From Mixta intestinalis (GTDB lineage: Bacteria; Pseudomonadota; Gammaproteobacteria; Enterobacterales; Enterobacteriaceae): DNA of 64,000 nucleotides. Made by a program: the position numbers and the translations under genes. The notes beneath the pieces were generated by a model. It was not told where the DNA came from. It saw only the letters and a list, made by a program, of their open reading frames with translations, and ran no database searches. Of this stretch, positions 7,629-14,714 are shown piece by piece. Location: the NCBI RefSeq assembly GCF_009914055.1, contig NZ_CP028271.1:1550001-1614000 (forward strand), read 5' to 3'. The first letter of the stretch is position 1. Every line of letters starts with the position of its first letter.

Positions 7629-8537
7629 TTAACGATCTTTCGGATCGAGGGCGTCACGCAGGCCATCGCCGATAAAGTTGAAGCAAAACAGCGTAACCAC
7701 CAGGAAACCGGCGGGCCAGAGCAGCAGCCACGGCGACACTTCCATCGAGTTAGCGCCATCGCTGAGCAAAGCACCCCAGCTGCTGAGCGGCTCCTGAGTA
7801 CCCAATCCCAGGAAACTGAGAAAGGATTCAAACAGGATCATGCCCGGCACCAGCAGCGAGGCATACACCACTACCACGCCCAGCACGTTAGGCACAATGT
7901 GGCGCAACACAATATTGATAGTGGAGACGCCGCCAACCTGCGCCGCTTCGATATACTCTTTACGCTTCAGGCTCAGCGTTTGCCCGCGCACGATACGCGC
8001 CATATCAAGCCAGGAGACCATGCCGATAGCGACAAAGATCAGCAGGATGTTCTGGCCGAAAAAGGTAACCAGCAGGATTACGAAGAACATAAACGGAAAG
8101 GAGTTAAGGATCTCCAGCAGACGCATCATCACCGAATCGGTTTTGCCGCCGAGGTAACCGGCCAGCGTGCCGTACAGCGTGCCAACCACCACCGCCACCA
8201 GCGCTGCGGCAATGCCCACCATGAGTGAAATACGCCCACCAATCGCGACCCGCACCAGCAGATCGCGCCCGGAGGAGTCGGTGCCAAAGTAGTGTCCGGA
8301 AGTGATATCCGGCGCGGCGGACATCATCGCCCAGTCGGTATCGTCATAGGTAAACGGCGATACCCAGGGCGCGATTATCACAAACAGCGCGATCAGCAGC
8401 AGCGTAAACAGGCTGACCAGCGCTGCACGGTTATGGATAAAACGACGCCGCGCATCCTGCCACAGGCTGCGCCCCTCTACCTCAAGTTGTTCGCTGAAGG
8501 AATCCAGCGCAACGCTATTTTTTTTACTCAATAACAT
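7629..8537 (-). CDS. oppC: Oligopeptide ABC transporter permease OppC
   Basis: OppC is one of the two inner-membrane permeases forming the peptide channel. The 302-residue sequence has a cytoplasmic N-terminal tail of about 40 residues and six hydrophobic segments. The EAA loop typical of permeases that contact the ATPases is visible as EAAQVGGVSTINIVLRHIVPN (about residues 192-212). It lies 14 bases downstream of oppB and 11 bases upstream of oppD in the same unit. Confidence 0.96.
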   Translation of the reverse strand: MLLSKKNSVALDSFSEQLEVEGRSLWQDARRRFIHNRAALVSLFTLLLIALFVIIAPWVSPFTYDDTDWAMMSAAPDITSGHYFGTDSSGRDLLVRVAIGGRISLMVGIAAALVAVVVGTLYGTLAGYLGGKTDSVMMRLLEILNSFPFMFFVILLVTFFGQNILLIFVAIGMVSWLDMARIVRGQTLSLKRKEYIEAAQVGGVSTINIVLRHIVPNVLGVVVVYASLLVPGMILFESFLSFLGLGTQEPLSSWGALLSDGANSMEVSPWLLLWPAGFLVVTLFCFNFIGDGLRDALDPKDR

Positions 8538-8551
8538 GGCGAACCCCGGAA

Positions 8552-9472
8552 TTAATAGCGAATTTTCGGATCGATAACGGCATACAGCACATCAACGATG
8601 GCGTTAAACACGATGGTCAGCGTGCCGACCAGAATCGTCAGGCTTAATACCAGCGAATAGTCACGGTTCAGCGCACCATTAACAAACAGCTGACCGATAC
8701 CCGGTAAGCCATAAATCGTTTCAATCACCATGGAACCGGTAATAATGCCGACAAAAGCGGGGCCAAGATAAGAAAGTACCGGCAGCAGCGCTGGCTTTAG
8801 TGCATGACGCAGCACGATGCGGCGTAGCGGTAGCCCTTTCGCACGTGCGGTACGAATAAAGTTAGAATGCATCACTTCTATCATTGAGCCGCGGGTAATA
8901 CGCGCAATGCTGGCGATATAGGCCAGCGACAGCGCCACCATTGGCAAAATCATAAATTTAGGTGCCCCGCCATTCCAGCCGCCGCCGGGCAGCCATTTCA
9001 ACGTAATGGCAAAAATTAACACCAGCAGCGGCGCAACCACAAAGCTGGGGATCACCACGCCGGTCATCGCGACGCTCATTACCGCATAATCCCACTTGCT
9101 GTTTTGATTTAATGCCGCAATGACTCCCGCCGTTACTCCCAGCACCACCGCGAAAATAAATGCCGCCGCGCCAAGCTTCGCTGAAACCGGAAAGGCACCG
9201 GCCACTAAATCGTTAACGGTATAATCTTTATATTTAAAGGAAGGACCAAAATCGCCGTGCGCCAGCTGAACCAGATAGCTGCCGTACTGCTTCCATATGG
9301 GATCGTTTAGATGATATTTCGCTTCGATATTTGCCATAACTTCCGGCGTTAAGGCACGCTCGCCGGTAAAAGGGCTGCCAGGCGCCAGGCGCATCATAAA
9401 GAAGGAAATGGTAACCAGAATAAACAGCGTCGGAATAGCTTCAAGGAAGCGACGCAGAATGAACTTTAACAT
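8552..9472 (-). CDS. oppB: Oligopeptide ABC transporter permease OppB
   Basis: OppB is the partner permease of OppC. The 306-residue protein opens with the family start MLKFILRRFLEAIPTLF, has about six membrane segments and an EAA-type loop, RTARAKGLPLRRIVLRHALKPA. It is separated from oppA by 90 bases containing two strong hairpins, which probably reduce expression of the membrane and ATPase genes relative to the binding protein. Confidence 0.96.
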   Translation of the reverse strand: MLKFILRRFLEAIPTLFILVTISFFMMRLAPGSPFTGERALTPEVMANIEAKYHLNDPIWKQYGSYLVQLAHGDFGPSFKYKDYTVNDLVAGAFPVSAKLGAAAFIFAVVLGVTAGVIAALNQNSKWDYAVMSVAMTGVVIPSFVVAPLLVLIFAITLKWLPGGGWNGGAPKFMILPMVALSLAYIASIARITRGSMIEVMHSNFIRTARAKGLPLRRIVLRHALKPALLPVLSYLGPAFVGIITGSMVIETIYGLPGIGQLFVNGALNRDYSLVLSLTILVGTLTIVFNAIVDVLYAVIDPKIRY

Positions 9473-9490
9473 TGCCCGTACCCGATAATT

Positions 9491-9551
9491 ATGGCTTCAG
9501 CACCAAGGCTGAAGCCATATTGCTTCATCAAGGGGCGGCACGAGGCCGCCC
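9491..9551 (-). terminator. Two hairpins between oppA and oppB
   Basis: ATGGCTTCAG-caccaagg-CTGAAGCCAT (plus 9491-9518) is a perfect 10-bp stem, and GGGCGGC-acgag-GCCGCCC (9533-9551) is a second strong stem. Neither has a long T-run, so they look like attenuating or mRNA-stabilising structures rather than full terminators. They sit between the abundant binding protein and the permease genes, where differential expression is expected. Confidence 0.65.
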
Positions 9552-9562
9552 GGAAACCTGCA

Positions 9563-11203
9563 TTAATGTTTAATGATATAAAGATCTTTATCGTGTGAGT
9601 TATCCAGCGGATCTTTACCGCTGTAGCCGCCGACGTAAGGTTTCACCAGACGCAGGTTTTTGTAGTAGTAGATCGGCACGATAGCGGAATCTTTATCCAG
9701 CTGTTTTTCTGCTTCGCTGTAGAACTGGCTACGGTCAGCGTTGCTGGAGGCAGCTAGCGCCTGCGCCAGCAGTTTATCAAACGCCTCGCTCTTATAGTGC
9801 GAGGTATTGTTGCTGCTGCCGGAAAGCATGGTGTTTAAAAAGCTGGTCGGCTCGTTATAGTCGGCGCACCAGCCAGCGCGAGCCACATCAAAGTTGCCCT
9901 GATGACGGGTATCAAGGAAGGTCTTCCACTCCTGATTTTGCAGTTTTACCTCTACGCCGAGGTTCTTTTTCCAGATAGAGGCGGCGGCGATAGCCAGTTT
10001 CTTATGCAGATCGGAGGTGTTATAGAGCAGATTAAAGGTAAGCGGTTTGCCGGGGCCATAGCCCGCCTCCGCCAGCAGTTTCTTTGCCTCTTCGTTGCGT
10101 TTTTCCTGCGTCCAGTTCATCCATTCTGGCTTAGTAATCGCGATACCATCAGTATAAGGCGGGGTGTAACTCCAGGCGGGATCTTCACCCTGCGCCTTCA
10201 CCTTGTTGACGATAATGTCACGATCGATACCCAGTTTCAGCGCGGTACGTACGCGCACGTCGTTAAACGGCGGTTTCTGGTTGTTAATTTCATAATAATA
10301 AGTGCAGAGATAGGGATCGGCGTGGATCTCCTGCGGGATCTCTTTTTTTAGTTTCTGATAAAGCTCGATCGGCAGATAGTTATAGGTCATATCGCTGCCG
10401 CCGCTGCGATAGCGGTTGGTATCGGTGACCTCAGAAGAGATTGGCAGGAAGGTGACTTTATTCAGTACGGTGTGTGCGTTATCCCAGTATTGCGGGTTGC
10501 GCTCTACGACCAGACGCTCATTGATTACCCACTCTTTGACTTTAAACGCGCCGTTGCCGACAAAGTTTTCCGGCTGCGTCCACTTATCGCCAAATTTATC
10601 CACTACTGGCTGATAAACCGGCGACATTGAATGATGAATAATCAGCTTATCAAAATAGGGCACCGCCTCGCTCAGCGTTACTTCCAGCGTACGATCGTCA
10701 ATCGCTTTTACGCCCAGCGTATCGGGTGTTTTTTTACCGGCGATAATATCGTCAACGTTCAGCAGGTGGCCATATTGCAGGTAGCTGGCATAGGGAGAGG
10801 CGGTTTTCGGGCTGGCCAGGCGACGCCAGCTGTAGACGAAATCTTTCGCCGTCACCGGTTCGCCATTGGACCATTTTGCCGTATCGCGCAGATGGAAAAT
10901 CCAAACCTTACCGCCCTCTTTGCTTTCCCAGCTCTCCGCGACGCCCGGTATCACTTTGCCGTTGTCATCGGTAATTGCCAGCCCTTCATAAAGATCGCGG
11001 CTAACGTAAGCTTCCGGTACCCCTTCCACTTTATGCGGATCGAGCGATTGCAGCTCGGCACCGTTACCCCTGATGAGTTCCTGTTTATCCGCCAGCTGAA
11101 CGCCAGCCGGCACGTTAGCTGCCAGCGCGCTGGTTGCCGTTAATGCACCCAGCGCCGCCATAACACTCAGCGCGACCAGGCCTTTTTTTGTGATGTTGTT
11201 CAT
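9563..11203 (-). CDS. oppA: Periplasmic oligopeptide-binding protein OppA
   Basis: OppA captures di- to pentapeptides and delivers them to OppBC. The 546-residue precursor has a signal peptide ending ATSALA-AN at about residue 28 and the solute-binding family 5 pattern throughout (for example AESWESKEGGKVW, RWRLASP-type and VRTALKLGIDRDIIV segments). Length matches E. coli OppA (543). A GGAG site precedes the ATG. It is directly upstream of oppBCDF, so it is assigned as the canonical OppA; a second oppA-like gene lies further upstream. Confidence 0.96.
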   Translation of the reverse strand: MNNITKKGLVALSVMAALGALTATSALAANVPAGVQLADKQELIRGNGAELQSLDPHKVEGVPEAYVSRDLYEGLAITDDNGKVIPGVAESWESKEGGKVWIFHLRDTAKWSNGEPVTAKDFVYSWRRLASPKTASPYASYLQYGHLLNVDDIIAGKKTPDTLGVKAIDDRTLEVTLSEAVPYFDKLIIHHSMSPVYQPVVDKFGDKWTQPENFVGNGAFKVKEWVINERLVVERNPQYWDNAHTVLNKVTFLPISSEVTDTNRYRSGGSDMTYNYLPIELYQKLKKEIPQEIHADPYLCTYYYEINNQKPPFNDVRVRTALKLGIDRDIIVNKVKAQGEDPAWSYTPPYTDGIAITKPEWMNWTQEKRNEEAKKLLAEAGYGPGKPLTFNLLYNTSDLHKKLAIAAASIWKKNLGVEVKLQNQEWKTFLDTRHQGNFDVARAGWCADYNEPTSFLNTMLSGSSNNTSHYKSEAFDKLLAQALAASSNADRSQFYSEAEKQLDKDSAIVPIYYYKNLRLVKPYVGGYSGKDPLDNSHDKDLYIIKH

Positions 11204-11358
11204 GTTTACTCCAGTTTTTTATAATTACCGCGGCATCAGCCTGCGGCTTTTCCCGCTGTCCGGGTAACCTGTCGCAGTCTTCGGAACCTGAAGCTGGACG
11301 GGTGTATTTTTACTTAAGGGCTACCATCATCTGCATCCAATCTGTGTCGGACGTCAGG

Positions 11359-12987
11359 TTAATGTTGGGTGATGTAATAATATTTAATCTGCTGATGATC
11401 CTGCGGATCTTTACCGGTATAGCCACCAATCCACGGCTTAACCAGCCGCACGCTGACGCGGTAATAAACCGGCACCAGCGCTGAATCTTTATCCAGCTGC
11501 GCCTCTGCCTGTTGATAAAGCGCGACACGCTCGGCATCGTCGGTAGTGTTAAGCGATCGGGCAATCAGCGTATCGAATGCCGGGCTGCGGTAAAAAGCCG
11601 TATTGGTAGAAGAATTGCTGAGCAGCATATTAAGGAAGGTGGACGGCTCGTTATAATCGGAACACCAAGTCGCACGTGCAACGTCGTAATTGCCCTCATG
11701 CCGCGTATTCAGCATGGTTTTCCACTCCTGATTTTGCAGCGTAACGTTAGCGCCAAGATTCTTTTTCCACATGGAGGCAGCAGCAATCGCCTGCTTTTTA
11801 TTCTGATCGGAGGTGTTATAGAGCAGTGCAAAGGAGAGCGGCTTATCGGCGCTATAGCCCGCTTCCGCCAGCAGCCGTTTCGCCTCAGCGTTACGTTGCG
11901 CCTGCGTCAGATTAAACCAGGCGGGCGCGGTAAAATGTCCACCGTCAATATAGGGCGGCGTGAAGCCAAAAGCGGGAATCTGCCCCTGCCCCATGACCTT
12001 CTCGGCAATGATCTGCCGATCCAGCGCCAGCTTCACCGCAGTACGCACGCGCACATCGTTAAACGGCGGACGTCGATGATTTAATTCATAATAAAAAGTG
12101 CAGAGATAAGGGCTAACGTGAACCTGTGCGCCCAGTTCTTTTTTCAACTTCGGGAACAGTTCCGGGGGAACGGCGCTGTTTGTAATATCGATATCGCCGC
12201 TGCGGTAGCGATTAACATCGCTGGTTTCTGAGCTAATCGGTAAAAAGGTGGCGGTTTCAATAACCGTGTGGGCATTATCCCAGTATTGCGCATTACGCTT
12301 CAGCGTAATTTTTTCATTAACGATCCAGTCACTTAGCGTATAGGCACCGTTACCCACATAATGCTCCGGACGCGTCCATTTATCGCCCCACTGCTCTACC
12401 GCCGGGCGATAAACCGGCTTTAAGGCGGTGTGCGCCAGCATAGCGGCAAAATAAGGTACCGGCTGGTTCAGCGTAACCTGTAGGTGATGTGCATCCAGCG
12501 CCTTAACGCCCAACTCAGATGGCGGCTGCCGTCCGGCAATAATTTCATCCACGTTAGCGATGTGCGCATATTGCAGATAGCTGGCGTAGGGAGATGCCGT
12601 TTTCGGATCGGCCAGGCGCTGCCAGCTATAGACAAAATCCTGCGCCGTTACCGGCTCGCCATTGCTCCAGCGCGCATTTGGACGCAGGGTAAAGGTCCAG
12701 ACATTCTTCTCCTGCTGCCAGTGTTCGGCAACGCCGGGTACCAGGTGCCCTGAATTATCAGTTGAAAGCAGCCCTTCCAGCAAATTAGCAATCACCTCGG
12801 TTTCCGGCACGCCTTCCGTTTTATGCGGATCGAGTGAAGCCACCTCGCTACCGTTATTGATGGTAATTGCCTGTTGCTGCGCCAGCTTCGTTCCCGGCGG
12901 TACGCTGGCAGCTTGTGCATTACATAACGAAGCGAACAGAACGGTTATTGTTACACTGCTGTAGCGCTTGAAAATGGCTGATTTCAT
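11359..12987 (-). CDS. Second OppA-like peptide-binding protein
   Basis: The 542-residue product is a clear paralogue of the adjacent OppA, sharing long blocks (DPHKTEGVPE, FVYSWQRLADPKTASPYASYLQY, QNQEWKTMLNTRHEGNYDVARA) while differing elsewhere. It has its own signal peptide (MKSAIFKRYSSVTITVLF ... AQA-AS). The start at 12987 has an AAGGAA site; the longer frame upstream lacks one. It lies 155 bases before oppA on the same strand with no clear terminator between, so transcription may run on into oppABCDF. It could be a second specificity for OppBCDF, or an MppA-like murein peptide binder; sequence alone does not decide. Confidence 0.9.
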   Translation of the reverse strand: MKSAIFKRYSSVTITVLFASLCNAQAASVPPGTKLAQQQAITINNGSEVASLDPHKTEGVPETEVIANLLEGLLSTDNSGHLVPGVAEHWQQEKNVWTFTLRPNARWSNGEPVTAQDFVYSWQRLADPKTASPYASYLQYAHIANVDEIIAGRQPPSELGVKALDAHHLQVTLNQPVPYFAAMLAHTALKPVYRPAVEQWGDKWTRPEHYVGNGAYTLSDWIVNEKITLKRNAQYWDNAHTVIETATFLPISSETSDVNRYRSGDIDITNSAVPPELFPKLKKELGAQVHVSPYLCTFYYELNHRRPPFNDVRVRTAVKLALDRQIIAEKVMGQGQIPAFGFTPPYIDGGHFTAPAWFNLTQAQRNAEAKRLLAEAGYSADKPLSFALLYNTSDQNKKQAIAAASMWKKNLGANVTLQNQEWKTMLNTRHEGNYDVARATWCSDYNEPSTFLNMLLSNSSTNTAFYRSPAFDTLIARSLNTTDDAERVALYQQAEAQLDKDSALVPVYYRVSVRLVKPWIGGYTGKDPQDHQQIKYYYITQH

Positions 12988-13373
12988 TCGGTTCCTTGCT
13001 CTTAAAAAGTTACCGCTCAGGCAGTTAAGCAAAATTCATTCTCAATTTATGAGAAAGGAAATTTCTTTTACCGGAAATTAATAGATGAATTTTTTTGCGC
13101 CAGATACAAATGCCAAAAATGTTATCTATTTCTCTTTTATCACGATCGTTGATATCAAGAAAGGTTTATTTTTACCAACAAACTATGATCTATCCTACTG
13201 ATATCAATACCGAAAAAAAGCATAAAAACAGTAAGCGTAGCGGTCAAGATCTTTCATCGGTTACAAAACAAGCAAAAGTTTATAACTTTGTTTTTACCTG
13301 GCATTTTTAGCTGCCGTAATGCAGGTAACCCTGATAAAAGGCTTATAAATGAAAAAAATAACGCATGCTATGA

Positions 13374-13389
13374 TGTGAAAATAATCACA
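13374..13389. promoter_or_regulatory. CRP (cAMP receptor protein) site, perfect core
   Basis: TGTGA-AAATAA-TCACA matches the consensus TGTGA-N6-TCACA at all ten core positions. The nearest gene it could control is the oppA-like gene starting about 385 bases away on the minus strand; -10-like sequences (TTATAA on minus at 13344-13349, TATAAG on plus at 13408-13413) lie at distances close to, but not exactly, those of class II promoters. The target is unresolved. Confidence 0.6.
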
Positions 13390-13469
13390 TTGACAGGGAA
13401 TTAAACGTATAAGGGAAAGTTCAACAGAGAAGCTAATAAGGTATGCAGCGGTAAAGCCAGATGAATAAA

Positions 13470-13517
13470 CGCCCTAAAAAAGTGCATTAGCTGGTACGCA
13501 TGCACAATTAAAGGGCG
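13470..13517. repeat. Nested symmetric dyad
   Basis: CGCCCT-aaaaaa-GTGCAT-(12)-ATGCAC-aattaa-AGGGCG: two 6-bp stems nested with equal 6-base internal loops on both sides. No T-run follows. It may be an RNA structure or a protein-binding palindrome. Confidence 0.5.
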
Positions 13518-13547
13518 CAACATTTATCACAGGAAAGATAGCGAGAA

Positions 13548-13588
13548 GCGGGCCTGCCCTCTGTTGATGAGACAGCGCAAACGCCCGC
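13548..13588 (-). repeat. Hairpin immediately after ychE
   Basis: GCGGGC-(7)-CTGT-(7)-ACAG-(7)-GCCCGC, just beyond the ychE stop. On the minus strand it would form a GC-rich hairpin with a symmetric internal loop, followed by TTCTCGC. It may help end ychE transcription or protect its 3' end. Confidence 0.4.
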
Positions 13589-13594
13589 AGAAGG

Positions 13595-14242
13595 TTAAGC
13601 CAGCAGGCCCGGAAAACTGGCTTTCAGGCCGGTAATGATAAACTCGATGCCCAGCGCCATCAGCAGCAGGCCCATGATACGGGTAATAACGTTAATGCCG
13701 GTTTGTCCCAGCACGCGTACCATCATCGGTGCTGCACGAAAAAGCAGCCAACAGCAGAAAGCAAACAGTGCGATGGCCACGCTGAAAGCAAACAGATTCA
13801 GCCAGCTGTGGTAGCGGGTACTCCAGACGATAGTCGAGCTGATTGCGCCCGGTCCGGCCATCAGCGGCAGCGCCAGCGGCACGACACCAATACTTTCGCG
13901 TACTGCCGTTTCTGATTTTTCCTGCTTATTCTGTTTATCCTCCCCCAGCTTGCCGCTAATCATCGACATGGCGATGGTCACCACCAGGATTCCCCCTGCG
14001 ATACGGAAAGAATCAATAGAGATGCCAAAAACGTGCAGGATGGCGTCGCCCAGGAAAAGCGCGGACCACAAGATAATCGCCACGGCCAGATTCGCCGTCA
14101 GGTTAGTTTTATTTCTTTCAGCAACAGCCTGATAGCTGGTCATGCTGATAAACACCGGAATAATGCCGATGGGGTTAACCAACGCAAACAGACCGACAAA
14201 AAATTTAATATAGCCAGACAAATCCAGCGCCAGGTTATTCAC
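13595..14242 (-). CDS. ychE: YchE, MarC-family integral membrane protein
   Basis: The 215-residue protein has six hydrophobic segments and the MarC/YchE family pattern: FVGLFALVNPIGIIPVFISMT near the N terminus, SFRIAGGILVVTIAMSMISGKLGEDKQNKQEKSETAVRESIGVVPLALPLMAGPGAISSTIVW in the middle (quoted here only by its ends: SFRIAGG and GAISSTIVW). The family is of unknown transport function. GTG at 14242 is preferred over GTG at 14254 because a GGAG sits 4 bases upstream of it and it gives the E. coli length with aligned N termini. Confidence 0.93.
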   Translation of the reverse strand: MNNLALDLSGYIKFFVGLFALVNPIGIIPVFISMTSYQAVAERNKTNLTANLAVAIILWSALFLGDAILHVFGISIDSFRIAGGILVVTIAMSMISGKLGEDKQNKQEKSETAVRESIGVVPLALPLMAGPGAISSTIVWSTRYHSWLNLFAFSVAIALFAFCCWLLFRAAPMMVRVLGQTGINVITRIMGLLLMALGIEFIITGLKASFPGLLA

Positions 14243-14714
14243 ACACCACTCCACAAAACTGTGCTAAAGTTAACTGGCTTAATTTAATAGAAAAGCCTCA
14301 CGGCAACCAGCCCATTATGCCAGCATAATATGCTTAACTAAGCATCAATATTAGGTATAAACGCTATTGTTAATAACCTGATTAGCATGTGATTCGAATT
14401 AACAATAATTCCCCATTATATTGTGAAAAAATCGATCCAGTTCAAAAAACAAGCCTGCTGAAAGGTGTCAGCTTTGAGGAATATTGATCTGCATCAACAA
14501 AAGCCTACCTCGATCCAGGTAAGCTCACAGCATCAAAAGGAGTTGATAACGACAGGCGCTGTATGTTTTAGCGCTACTGCCATAGAAACTCTTTCAGTAA
14601 ACGGCATGAAAATAAGTAAAGCGCAAAAATGCGCGCCCTGCACAGCGTGATGCTGGTAAAGGTTTTCTTCAGGCTCGCTTACTAAAAGAGTTTAACTTCT
14701 ATCAGGAGAGCATT
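14243..14714. other. adhE upstream and leader region
   Basis: This 472-base stretch separates divergent ychE and adhE and has no credible gene. It contains a 16-bp palindrome ATGCTTA-AC-TAAGCAT (14330-14345), a perfect FNR box (14484-14497) and a leader of roughly 180 bases before adhE if transcription starts near 14532. E. coli adhE also has a long regulated leader. Confidence 0.7.
14484..14525 (+). promoter_or_regulatory. FNR box and class II-type promoter for adhE
   Basis: TTGAT-CTGC-ATCAA (14484-14497) is a perfect match to the FNR consensus TTGAT-N4-ATCAA. A TAAGCT sequence at 14520-14525 (fits TAnnnT) is centred 32 bases downstream, exactly the class II spacing with the FNR box at -41.5, predicting a start near 14532. 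This would give anaerobic activation of adhE. FNR consensus and class II geometry are established; use at this promoter is inference. Confidence 0.6.

Larger units (their letters stand above)
12988..13594. other. Intergenic region upstream of oppA2, downstream of ychE
   Basis: About 600 bases hold no credible gene. The region is AT-rich near the oppA-like gene and contains two GATATCAA elements 49 bases apart (13151 and 13200; the first lies in the palindrome TTGATATCAA at 13149-13158), a perfect CRP site (13374-13389) and two nested symmetric dyads (13470-13517 and 13548-13588). It probably contains the oppA2 promoter and ychE 3' region. Confidence 0.6.
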
